From Eubacterium sp. (GTDB lineage: Bacteria; Bacillota; Clostridia; Lachnospirales; Lachnospiraceae), in assembly GCA_022776205.1 (NCBI GenBank), contig JALFIK010000146.1:1-7487 (forward strand): a stretch of DNA of 7,487 nucleotides. Direction: 5' to 3'. Shown in pieces: positions 1 to 6,727 of this stretch. Within the stretch, counting starts at the first letter, position 1; every line of letters starts with the position of its first letter. The notes under the pieces were generated by a model that was not told the DNA's origin, made no database searches, and saw nothing but the letters and a program-made list of their open reading frames with translations. A program made the position numbers and the translations under genes.

Positions 1-183
1 ATCATCGCCGGTGGTCCATCCCGTGCAGTTCTTGAACTTGCCGGATATAAGAATATCCGTTCCAAAGCATTAGGTTCTAACAATAAACAAAACGTTGTAC
101 TTGCTACAATCGAAGGTCTTAAAAAGATTAAGACTCCGGAAGAGGTTGCAAGACTTCGTGGCAAATCAGTTGATGAGCTGTAA
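1..183 (+). CDS. rpsE: 30S ribosomal protein S5, C-terminal part (gene starts before the window)
   Basis: The reading frame is open from the first base and encodes the last 60 residues of S5, ending at TAA 181-183. S5 is a primary small-subunit protein involved in decoding fidelity and 30S assembly. The visible part begins with the conserved IIAGGPSRAVLELAG segment, continues through the ALGSNN and NVVLATIEGL motifs and ends with the typical RGKSVDEL tail; all are characteristic of the S5 C-terminal domain. The N-terminal double-stranded-RNA-binding-like domain lies outside the window. It is followed after 15 nt by rpmD, the normal spc operon order. The gene appears intact at this end. Confidence 0.97.
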   Translation: MIAGGPSRAVLELAGYKNIRSKALGSNNKQNVVLATIEGLKKIKTPEEVARLRGKSVDEL

Positions 184-198
184 AAGGAGGAAGAAAAG

Positions 199-381
199 AT
201 GGCAGATAAATTAAAAATCACATTAGTTAAGTCTCCAATCGGTGCTATTCCCAAACAGAGAGCAACTGTAGCAGCATTAGGACTTAAAAAAGTAAACAAG
301 ACTGTTGAAATGCCTGACAACGATGCTGTTCGTGGTATGATCTGGCATGTAAGACATCTGGTAAAAGTTGAAGAAATTTAA
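199..381 (+). CDS. rpmD: 50S ribosomal protein L30
   Basis: This 60-residue protein is the usual length for bacterial L30, a large-subunit protein with a small ferredoxin-like fold. The N-terminus (LKITLVKSPIG) and the central run AALGLKKVNKTVEMPDN are typical of the family, as is the C-terminal RGMIWHVRHLVKVEE. The start at 199 is supported by a strong AAAGGAGG at 183-190, eight nt upstream, which overlaps the last base of the rpsE stop codon. It lies between rpsE and rplO as in the standard spc operon and is very probably cotranscribed with both. Nothing is unusual about it. Confidence 0.97.
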   Translation: MADKLKITLVKSPIGAIPKQRATVAALGLKKVNKTVEMPDNDAVRGMIWHVRHLVKVEEI

Positions 382-405
382 TTGCAGATAAGGAGGTGCC
401 CGTAA

Positions 406-849
406 ATGAATTTATCTAATTTACATCCTGCTGCAGGTTCAAAACACAGTGATTCTTTCCGTGTGGGCCGTGGACATGGTTCAGGAAACGGAAAAACAGC
501 AGGAAGAGGACAGAAAGGACAGAAATCCCGTTCCGGCGGAAAAGTCCGTGTAGGTTTTGAAGGTGGACAGATGCCTTTATACAGAAGACTTCCTAAAAGA
601 GGCTTCACCTGCATCAACACAAAGAAAATCGTTGCCATCAATGTTTCCGAGTTGGAAAGATTTGATACAGACAGCGTTGTAACAGTAGAGACATTAATTG
701 AAAATGGTTTAGTAAAAAACTCATTTGATGGGGTAAAAATTCTTGGAAACGGAGAGTTAAGCAAGAAGCTTACAGTTAAAGTAAACGCATTCTCCAAGGG
801 TGCTGTTGAAAAGATTGAGGCAGCTGGCGGAAAAGCTGAGGTGATTTAA
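406..849 (+). CDS. rplO: 50S ribosomal protein L15
   Basis: The product has 147 residues, the normal size for bacterial L15, a late-assembling 23S rRNA-binding protein of the large subunit. The glycine- and lysine-rich N-terminal extension that threads into rRNA is visible at residues 20-45 (VGRGHGSGNGKTAGRG, then QKGQKSRSGG). It is followed by the family signature GFEGGQMPLYRRLPKRGF at about residues 50-67. The C-terminal globular domain ends with AAGGKAEVI. The start is supported by an almost ideal Shine-Dalgarno sequence, TAAGGAGGTG at 389-398. The stop codon TAA (847-849) shares its last base with the ATG of secY, which implies translational coupling. Confidence 0.98.
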   Translation: MNLSNLHPAAGSKHSDSFRVGRGHGSGNGKTAGRGQKGQKSRSGGKVRVGFEGGQMPLYRRLPKRGFTCINTKKIVAINVSELERFDTDSVVTVETLIENGLVKNSFDGVKILGNGELSKKLTVKVNAFSKGAVEKIEAAGGKAEVI

Positions 850-2162
850 TGTTCGAAACTCTCAGAAACGCTCTGAAAGTGAAGGATATTAGAAAGAGGC
901 TTCTCTTTACGTTGTTCGTTTTGGTAATTTGCCGGTTGGGTAGTCAGCTTCCGATTCCGGGAATTGATACAGATACGATCAGCCAGTACTTAAACTCATT
1001 ACTGGGAGACTCTTTCAATCTTCTGAATTCCTTTACTGGCGGTTCATTTGAATCAATGTCACTGTTTGCGTTAAACGTAACACCATATATCACTGCATCC
1101 ATCATCATACAGCTTCTTACCATTGCGATTCCGCCACTTGAAGAGCTGTATCGTGATGGCGAGGACGGACGAAAGAAGATCAACAATATCACAAGATTTG
1201 TGACGCTTGGTCTTTCTGTTCTCGAGAGTGCAGGACTTGCAATTGGCTTTGGAAAGCAGGGCCTTCTTGCAAACTATAATGCACTGATGGTGGCGGAAAT
1301 GATCGTCTGCCTTACAGCAGGATCGGTCTTTGTTATGTGGCTCGGTGAGCAGATTACAGATAAGGGCGTCGGAAATGGTATTTCCATTATCCTTCTTTGT
1401 AATATCGTATCCCGCATGCCAAGTGATTTGTACAGACTTTATGAGAAATTCATGGAAGCAAAGCAGATCAGCAATGTTATTATTGCCGGTGTGATTATTT
1501 TTGTAGTAATAATAGGTACGATTATTCTTACAATCATCCTTAATGACGGGGAGAGAAGAATTCCGGTACAGTATTCAAGAAAGATACAGGCCGGAAGCCA
1601 GGTTGGTGGTGTTGGTTCCACATTACCGATTAAGGTAAACACTGCAAACGTTATGCCAATCATCTTTTCCTCATCCCTTCTTCAGTTTCCTCTGGTTATC
1701 AAGCAGCTGGTGGGTGCTGATCCGAAAGGGGTGCCGGGATTTATATTCAATGCATTAAATCAGTCGAACTGGTGCAATCCGGATCACTGGAACTGGTCTG
1801 TTGGTCTTGTTGTATATCTGCTTCTTAATGTATTATTTGCTTATTTTTATACTTCGATTACGTTTAATCCATTAGAAATTTCAAATAATATGAAGAAACA
1901 GGGTGGGTATATTCCTGGAATTCGTCCGGGAAAAACAACAGTTGATTACCTGTCAAATATTTTAAATTATATAATATTTATCGGTGCGATCGGACTTTGT
2001 ATTGTCGCTACGATTCCTATTTTCTTCAATGGAGTATTCGGAGCGAATGTTTCCTTTGGCGGAACATCCATTATCATTATTACCGGTGTTGTATTAGAGA
2101 CGATGAAACAGATTGAGTCACAGACACTGGTACGTCAGTACACTGGATTCTTAACAGAATAA
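849..2162 (+). CDS. secY: preprotein translocase subunit SecY
   Basis: SecY is the pore-forming subunit of the SecYEG channel in the cytoplasmic membrane, which exports unfolded preproteins with SecA and inserts membrane proteins. The product has 437 residues, full length for Firmicutes, and about ten hydrophobic segments. Visible signatures are LPIPGID (34-40) after the first membrane segment, the plug-region motif GGSFESMSLFALNVTPYI (64-81), GVGNGISIIL (173-182), GERRIPVQYSRK (234-245), the cytoplasmic loop NMKKQGGYIPGIRPGKTT (347-364) that contacts SecA or ribosome, and the C-terminal QTLVRQYTGFL. The ATG at 849-851 overlaps the rplO stop by one base (TAATG), so translation is likely coupled. 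Unusually, an intrinsic terminator follows at once instead of adk and map. Confidence 0.98.
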   Translation: MFETLRNALKVKDIRKRLLFTLFVLVICRLGSQLPIPGIDTDTISQYLNSLLGDSFNLLNSFTGGSFESMSLFALNVTPYITASIIIQLLTIAIPPLEELYRDGEDGRKKINNITRFVTLGLSVLESAGLAIGFGKQGLLANYNALMVAEMIVCLTAGSVFVMWLGEQITDKGVGNGISIILLCNIVSRMPSDLYRLYEKFMEAKQISNVIIAGVIIFVVIIGTIILTIILNDGERRIPVQYSRKIQAGSQVGGVGSTLPIKVNTANVMPIIFSSSLLQFPLVIKQLVGADPKGVPGFIFNALNQSNWCNPDHWNWSVGLVVYLLLNVLFAYFYTSITFNPLEISNNMKKQGGYIPGIRPGKTTVDYLSNILNYIIFIGAIGLCIVATIPIFFNGVFGANVSFGGTSIIIITGVVLETMKQIESQTLVRQYTGFLTE

Positions 2163-2174
2163 AATGATTTTTAT

Positions 2175-2218
2175 AGTCCCATTTGCTAATTTTATAAATT
2201 GGCAAATGGGGCTTTTTT
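2175..2218 (+). terminator. Rho-independent terminator after secY
   Basis: A long hairpin begins 13 nt after the secY stop. The core CCCATTTGC (2178-2186) pairs with GCAAATGGG (2202-2210). Pairing extends outward (T2177-G2211, G2176-C2212, A2175-T2213) and inward through T2187-G2201 and A2188-T2200 down to T2192-A2196, leaving a TAT triloop at 2193-2195. The 3' arm leads straight into six T (2213-2218). This is a textbook intrinsic terminator and marks the end of the spc transcript here. Confidence 0.95.
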
Positions 2219-2241
2219 AATTGTATGGATTATTATATAAT
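2213..2241 (+). promoter_or_regulatory. candidate promoter for the yfhO-like gene
   Basis: A perfect -10 hexamer TATAAT lies at 2236-2241. No good -35 box is present: 17 nt upstream falls on the T-run of the secY terminator (2213-2218), and TTGTAT at 2221-2226 is too close at 9 nt. Because the secY terminator looks strong, the gene needs its own promoter, and this is the only convincing -10 in the short gap. Start of transcription would be near 2248, giving a leader of about 35 nt. The call rests on the -10 and context alone. Confidence 0.4.
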
Positions 2242-2262
2242 ACAAAATGAATGTATGGATTA
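2222..2262 (+). repeat. 11-nt direct repeat flanking a -10 element upstream of the yfhO-like gene
   Basis: TGTATGGATTA occurs at 2222-2232 and again, identically, at 2252-2262. The two copies are exactly 30 nt apart start to start, close to three helical turns. They bracket the candidate -10 hexamer TATAAT at 2236-2241. The arrangement would suit a dimeric regulator binding on one face of the DNA, but it could also be a chance or slippage-type duplication in AT-rich DNA. Confidence 0.55.
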
Positions 2263-2284
2263 AATAATGAGAAAGGATATAAAG

Positions 2285-5029
2285 ATGACAGGGAAACTCA
2301 ACGAAAGAAAAGAAAAATTTATTTACTTTGCTACATATACAATTCTGTTTCTTGTAATGTGCTATATGGTATTTCACTATTTTTTCAGTTCGGATTTATC
2401 CTTTGTGTGGAAGGTGGACGGGTGGACACAGCACACGAAAGCACTGACGTTTTATTCGAACTGGTTGCAGGATATTGCAAAAAGTCTGATATATGATCAT
2501 AAGCTGGTTGTTCCGCAGTGGAGTGCATGTATAGGTTTTGGAAGTGATATTCTTACGACACTTCATTATTATGTCGTGGGAGACCCGTTTAATCTTTTAT
2601 CTGTGTTTGTCCCGGATGCGTGGATTGGAATATTTTACAGCATTATGGTTCTTGTGCGCATATACTGTATTGGTATTGCCTTTTCAACTTTTTGTTTTTA
2701 TATGGAAAAAAAGAACAAAGTCGCAGTAATGATTGGCTCTTTTTGTTACATGTTCTGGGGCTATGTTTTTGTATTTGGAATGCATCATCCGTATTTTCTG
2801 AATCCTCTAATGTTCTTTCCATTACTGCTTATAGGAGTGGAGAGAGTGTTTCAGGAAAAAAAAGGCGGACTGTTTTCCCTGATGGTATGTATCTGCTCCT
2901 TGAGCAATTTCTATTTTTTCTACATGATCGTGGCGCTTACTGTATTATATGTGGTAATTCGCTTTTTCACTCTTTATAAAAAGAATGATATGAAAATGGC
3001 AATGAAGTCGGTTGGACGTTTATTTTTGCGTTCTGTTATCGGTCTTGCCATGAGTGCGGTTCTTTTTCTTCCGGTTATACTATTTTTTGTCGGCACTGAG
3101 AGAACCCAGGTCGGTCAGTCACTGCCCCTGTCCTATGGAAAAGCATATTTCAGACAGCTTTCGAGAGGCCTGATCAGTGCCCAGATCATACCGCGGCATA
3201 CGGTTTTGTGCTTTAGTGCTGTTGTTATGATCGCGGTCATAATATTTTTGCTGAAAAAGGGGAATCGATCATTAAAGGCAGGTCTGCTGATTTTAACATT
3301 ATTTTTGATGTTACCCTATGCAGGTCATGTGCTCAATGGATTTTCTTATGCCTCAAATCGATGGATGTTTGGATATGGGTTACTTTTATCCTATATTGTT
3401 GTGACAGTTTTTGAAGATATTTCATCTATAAAAATATGGCAGCTTGTTATTGCCGCATTTGCGGTGTTTGCATATCTACTCTTTACAAATGATCCGGGAA
3501 TCAGTCTTGGAGAAAGAAACATTCAGTTATCTGTTATTCTTGCTTTTGCGGAATTAGCGGTGTTATTCCTGTATTGTCTTGTAAAAAAGAAAGTAATCAC
3601 TGCAGACAAGGAAAAAAAGCTTCGTCCGGTCATACTTCTGTGCATTCTTGCATTTGCTCTTACCAATATATGGATTAATGCCAGAGTATGGTATTCTCCA
3701 AGCAAAAATAATATGATTTCTGAATATAAAAAAATTGATGAAGTAAAAATCCCAAACGGTCTGAAGATTGATAGGGAAGTCAAAGAAGCTGCGTTGGGAG
3801 ATACCAATTCTTTCTGGAGATATTCCGGCTCGTACGATTGTATTGAAAGAAATTCTACTTTGTTGAGCGGCCTTTACAGTACGTCTTCCTATTGGAGTCT
3901 GACATCGGGAAATCTGACCAGGTTCATGGTACAGCAGGATATACCGGAGACGAGTAGTTTTAAAATGCGAAATCTGGATGGACGTACTGTTCTCGATGCG
4001 ATTGCCGGGGTGAAATATTATGTAATTCCAAAGAATTCCAATGAAGTCGTCCCGTATGGATATGAAAAAACACAGGTAAAAGGCGGAAAAAACAAATATG
4101 ATATTTACAAGAATAAAAATCCGCTTCCGCTGGGCTTTACCTATAAGAATTATATATTAGAAGAAGAGTATGAGAAATGCTCTCCGGAACAAAGACAAAA
4201 TGCCATGATTGAGGGCGTCGTGCTTCGTGACAATCTTGCCGGATATGAAAAGACATCGATGGAAAAAACGGGAAAGCAAATTTCATATAAGTTAGAGTGT
4301 GATAATGGAATTGAAAAACAGGGAAAGGTATATGTTGTTAAGAAGAATGCCTCAATAACCCTGACCTTCCAAAGTGAGAAAAACTGTGAATCCTATTTCC
4401 GAATTGGAAACATGAAGTTAAATAATGAAGTATCGGAAAAAGTCAGGGGGGCCAAAAAGAGAAAAAATTCTATTGGAAAAATTTCGGTTGAATATAGTAA
4501 TACAAATGGTATCATTCATCAACAGGAAATAAAATATATGGGTAAATCAAACAGATGGTATGCGGGACGGCACAATTTTATTTTTAATACCGGATGGGAT
4601 AGCCCGGGAGAAAGACAGATAAAAATAATATTTGAAACGCCGGGTATTTATTCTTTTGATCATTTATCGGTGTATTCACAGCCGCTTGACAATTACGAAA
4701 TGAAAGTCAATGCTCTTAAGGAAGACGTCCTTGAAAATGTAAAAATGGAAACCAATAAAATTAGCGGGGATATTTCCCTTGAGCAGCAAAAAATCCTGTG
4801 TCTTTCCATTCCTTATTCCAAAGGCTGGACTGCCACGGTTGATGGGAAAGAAACAAAACTTCTAGAAGCAAATACCATGTTTATGGCACTGCCTCTCCAA
4901 AAGGGTGAACATAAAATTGTCTTAAAATATCGAACGCCGGGGTTAAAGACAGGACTGCTTCTTTCGACGGCAGGGTGGATATCTTTTGTCATTTTGATTT
5001 ATTATGACAAAAGAAGACAGAAAAATTAA
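2285..5029 (+). CDS. yfhO: YfhO-family multipass membrane protein (GT-C-like glycosyltransferase fold)
   Basis: The protein has 914 residues from the preferred ATG at 2285, which has GAAAGGA (2271-2277) about 7 nt upstream. An in-frame ATG at 2267 would add six residues but has no ribosome binding site. Counting from 2267, about 13-14 hydrophobic segments lie between residues 18 and 472, then a long soluble, presumably extracytoplasmic region (about 473-895), then one final membrane helix (897-911) and a basic tail. The first outer loop carries VDGWTQHTKAL with Asp51, placed like the catalytic acid of GT-C enzymes. The family hallmark NGFSYASNRWMFGYG is at 357-371, and the C-terminal IPYSKGWTATVDGKE is also typical of YfhO proteins. 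YfhO of Bacillus subtilis is needed for lipoteichoic acid glycosylation; the donor and acceptor here are unknown. It stands alone between a terminator and an unrelated operon, and it is AT-rich with looser codon use than its neighbours. Family assignment is firm, function is inferred. Confidence 0.88.
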   Translation: MTGKLNERKEKFIYFATYTILFLVMCYMVFHYFFSSDLSFVWKVDGWTQHTKALTFYSNWLQDIAKSLIYDHKLVVPQWSACIGFGSDILTTLHYYVVGDPFNLLSVFVPDAWIGIFYSIMVLVRIYCIGIAFSTFCFYMEKKNKVAVMIGSFCYMFWGYVFVFGMHHPYFLNPLMFFPLLLIGVERVFQEKKGGLFSLMVCICSLSNFYFFYMIVALTVLYVVIRFFTLYKKNDMKMAMKSVGRLFLRSVIGLAMSAVLFLPVILFFVGTERTQVGQSLPLSYGKAYFRQLSRGLISAQIIPRHTVLCFSAVVMIAVIIFLLKKGNRSLKAGLLILTLFLMLPYAGHVLNGFSYASNRWMFGYGLLLSYIVVTVFEDISSIKIWQLVIAAFAVFAYLLFTNDPGISLGERNIQLSVILAFAELAVLFLYCLVKKKVITADKEKKLRPVILLCILAFALTNIWINARVWYSPSKNNMISEYKKIDEVKIPNGLKIDREVKEAALGDTNSFWRYSGSYDCIERNSTLLSGLYSTSSYWSLTSGNLTRFMVQQDIPETSSFKMRNLDGRTVLDAIAGVKYYVIPKNSNEVVPYGYEKTQVKGGKNKYDIYKNKNPLPLGFTYKNYILEEEYEKCSPEQRQNAMIEGVVLRDNLAGYEKTSMEKTGKQISYKLECDNGIEKQGKVYVVKKNASITLTFQSEKNCESYFRIGNMKLNNEVSEKVRGAKKRKNSIGKISVEYSNTNGIIHQQEIKYMGKSNRWYAGRHNFIFNTGWDSPGERQIKIIFETPGIYSFDHLSVYSQPLDNYEMKVNALKEDVLENVKMETNKISGDISLEQQKILCLSIPYSKGWTATVDGKETKLLEANTMFMALPLQKGEHKIVLKYRTPGLKTGLLLSTAGWISFVILIYYDKRRQKN

Positions 5030-5051
5030 GCACATTGCAAAAAATGTATAA

Positions 5052-5080
5052 TTTACAGAAGTAAGAAAGTGTTGTAATAT
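5052..5080 (+). promoter_or_regulatory. candidate promoter of the glycerol-3-phosphate oxidoreductase operon
   Basis: TTTACA at 5052-5057 resembles the -35 consensus and is separated by exactly 17 nt from TAATAT at 5075-5080, a good -10 match. Transcription would start near 5087, giving a leader of about 170 nt that contains the nested inverted repeats at 5094-5231. A second -10-like TATAAT at 5047-5052 has no acceptable -35 partner. An imperfect palindrome, TGTAATATATACA at 5073-5085, overlaps the -10 and could be an operator. Confidence 0.5.
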
Positions 5081-5093
5081 ATACATATAGAAA

Positions 5094-5231
5094 CGGGTGA
5101 TAAAAACCATAAAATTTGTGTAATATTATCGGAATGTATCCGAAGAAGAACAAAACTTTCGTAAATCTGATATATTCCGGTAATTTGTTATGCAGATATG
5201 CAGGGAAGGAATGCATGGTTTTTATCATGCG
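5094..5231 (+). promoter_or_regulatory. structured 5' leader with nested long-range helices (riboswitch-like, unidentified)
   Basis: The outer helix pairs TGATAAAAACCAT (5098-5110) with ATGGTTTTTATCA (5215-5227), 13 perfect base pairs over 104 nt. It extends by G5097-T5228, one mismatch, then G5095-C5230 and C5094-G5231. Inside it lies a separate 16-bp hairpin at 5125-5184, and a 4-bp TGCA stem with a GATA loop at 5191-5202. The 3' strand of the outer helix can alternatively fold on itself (5212-5219 with 5224-5231). The element lies between a plausible promoter and the ribosome binding site of the first flavoprotein gene. There is no T-run after either fold, so if it regulates, control of translation or RNA stability, or an antiterminator-type protein such as GlpP, is more likely than simple termination. 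I do not recognise a known riboswitch consensus. Confidence 0.6.
5125..5184 (+). repeat. inner 16-bp inverted repeat (hairpin) in the leader
   Basis: ATTATCGGAATGTATC (5125-5140) pairs along its full length with GATATATTCCGGTAAT (5169-5184), with two G-T wobbles and no gap. The 28-nt interior can form a further short stem, CGAA (5141-5144) with TTCG (5158-5161), leaving a 7-nt one-sided bulge at 5162-5168. Wobbles instead of mismatches suggest that the RNA form is what matters. No T-run follows, so it is not an intrinsic terminator. Confidence 0.75.
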
Positions 5232-5259
5232 GGCAAAACAAATGGAGGTATGAGAAGAT

Positions 5260-6702
5260 ATGTATGACATTATTGTAATTGGTGCCGGTGTAACTGGTAC
5301 TTGTACTGCCAGAGAGCTGTCTAAGTATCAGGTAAATATGTGCGTTATTGAAAAAGGCGATGACGTTGCATCTGGAACATCCAAAGCAAACAGCGGTATT
5401 GTCCATGGAGGTTATGACTGTAAACCGGGAACTCTTATGGCTGAGATGAATGTAAGAGGTAATCAGCTTTTATATGAACTGGCAGAGGATCTTGATTACC
5501 CGATCAAGAAGAACGGTTCCCTGATTGTCTGCACTGTACCGGAAGAGAGAGGCAAATTGGATGTCCTCTTAGAGCAGGCAAAAGAGAATGGTGTTCCTGG
5601 ATGCCGTATCATTGGTAAGGAAGAAGCTCTTGCCATGGAGCCAAATCTTACAGATAATACGGTTGCAGCATTATACGTTCCAACCGGCGGCATCATCTGT
5701 CCTTGGGGTCTTGCCATTGCGATGGGTGAGAATGCGGCAATGAACGGTTGTGAATTTAAATTTGAAACGAAAGTGGAAAACATTATCAAACATGACGGAT
5801 ATTTTGAAGTTGTCACAAATAAAGGAACCTTTGAGACAAAGATTGTTGTCAATGCAGCAGGTGTATATTCTGATACATTCCACAACATGGTAAGTGAAGA
5901 TAAGAAACATATCATTCCTCGTCGGGGCGAGTATCTTCTTCTGGATAAAGAAATGGGAGATTATTTCTCTGCAACAGTATTCCCTCTGCCTGGCAAGATG
6001 GGTAAAGGAATCCTCTGTGCTCCGACTATCCACGGAAATATGTTTGTAGGACCTTCTGCTACAGATCTTGATGATAAAGATGCGGTGAACACCACACAGG
6101 AAATTCTTGATGATCTGGCTTATAAGGCACAAAACAGCTACCTTACAAGAACAAAACTGCCTATGAACAAGGTAATTACCTCCTTTGCAGGTCTTCGTGC
6201 TCATTTACCGGAACATGAATTTATCATTGAGGAAGCAAAGGATGCTCCTGGATTCTTTGATGCCCTTGGTATCGAGTCTCCTGGTCTTACAAGTTCTCCT
6301 GCCATCGCAGAAAGAATTGCCGGACAGATTCAGGAGAAATATCATTTTCCTGCAAAAGAAAACTTCATCGCAAAACGTAAAGATGTCATTCATATGGCAG
6401 ACCTTTCCCTTGAAGAAAAGAACGCACTTATTAAGGAAAAACCGGAATATGGTAACATTGTATGCCGTTGCGAAATGATCACAGAAGGTGAGATTATGGA
6501 TGCGATCAACCGCCCAATTGGTGCAAGAACCATGGACGGAGTTAAGCGCAGAACCCGTGCAGGTATGGGACGCTGCCAGGCTGGCTTCTGTACTCCTCGT
6601 ACAATGGAGATCCTTTCCAGAGAACTTGGAATTCCTATGACGGAAATCACCAAGAAAGGTGGAGACTCCAAACTGTTAGTAGGAAAAATTAAAGAAGACT
6701 AG
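5260..6702 (+). CDS. glpA: GlpA/LhgO-like FAD-dependent oxidoreductase with C-terminal BFD-type [2Fe-2S] domain
   Basis: This 480-residue protein is a DAO-family flavoenzyme, probably oxidising sn-glycerol 3-phosphate to dihydroxyacetone phosphate in the anaerobic complex of Clostridia. The N-terminus MYDIIVIGAGVTG (GxGxxG at 8-13) with Glu31 ending the second strand binds FAD. SGIVHGGYD (45-53) and GIESPGLTSSPAIA (337-350) are the usual flavin-contact motifs. The C-terminal BFD-like domain has Cys402, Cys404, Cys439 and Cys444 (C-x-C, 34 residues, C-x4-C), the pattern for a [2Fe-2S] cluster. It is shorter than Escherichia coli GlpA (about 540 residues) and closer to LhgO-type proteins. GGAGG at 5244-5248 is 11 nt from the ATG, somewhat long. 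The next flavoprotein gene follows after 25 nt. An L-2-hydroxyglutarate or other 2-hydroxyacid oxidase remains possible. Confidence 0.85.
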   Translation: MYDIIVIGAGVTGTCTARELSKYQVNMCVIEKGDDVASGTSKANSGIVHGGYDCKPGTLMAEMNVRGNQLLYELAEDLDYPIKKNGSLIVCTVPEERGKLDVLLEQAKENGVPGCRIIGKEEALAMEPNLTDNTVAALYVPTGGIICPWGLAIAMGENAAMNGCEFKFETKVENIIKHDGYFEVVTNKGTFETKIVVNAAGVYSDTFHNMVSEDKKHIIPRRGEYLLLDKEMGDYFSATVFPLPGKMGKGILCAPTIHGNMFVGPSATDLDDKDAVNTTQEILDDLAYKAQNSYLTRTKLPMNKVITSFAGLRAHLPEHEFIIEEAKDAPGFFDALGIESPGLTSSPAIAERIAGQIQEKYHFPAKENFIAKRKDVIHMADLSLEEKNALIKEKPEYGNIVCRCEMITEGEIMDAINRPIGARTMDGVKRRTRAGMGRCQAGFCTPRTMEILSRELGIPMTEITKKGGDSKLLVGKIKED

Positions 6703-6727
6703 GATTAGGGAAAGTGAGGAATATATT

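Noticed and set aside
378..797. Long antisense ORF across rplO, and similar minus-strand ORFs within secY, the yfhO-like gene and the GlpA-like gene
   Set aside because: They lie opposite strongly supported genes, have no convincing ribosome binding sites and encode no recognisable domains; they are shadows of the coding strand.
2251..2496. Plus-strand ORF in another frame overlapping the start of the yfhO-like gene
   Set aside because: It overlaps the beginning of a clear membrane protein in a different frame, has no ribosome binding site and no family features.
5044..5064. Six-codon ORF upstream of the promoter candidate
   Set aside because: It has no ribosome binding site and lies before the likely transcription start.
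5030..5093. A terminator for the yfhO-like gene
   Set aside because: No stem followed by a T-run was found after the stop at 5029; short AT-rich complementarities there are not convincing.
5084..5104. A catabolite-responsive (cre) element around AGAAACGGGTGAT
   Set aside because: Only the AA and CG core match the consensus; the outer half-sites do not.
5094..5231. The nested inverted repeats as a miniature transposable element (MITE) of about 138 bp
   Set aside because: No target-site duplication is visible at the ends, there is no second copy in the window and the location in a leader suits an RNA element better. A genome-wide search for copies would settle it.
5190..5267. A 25-codon ORF in the leader overlapping the start of the GlpA-like gene out of frame, with internal ATGs at 5211 and 5250
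   Set aside because: None of its ATGs has a properly spaced Shine-Dalgarno sequence (GGGAAGG ends 1 nt before the ATG at 5211, GGAGG ends 1 nt before the ATG at 5250), and it shows no recognisable peptide. A leader peptide cannot be excluded but is not supported.
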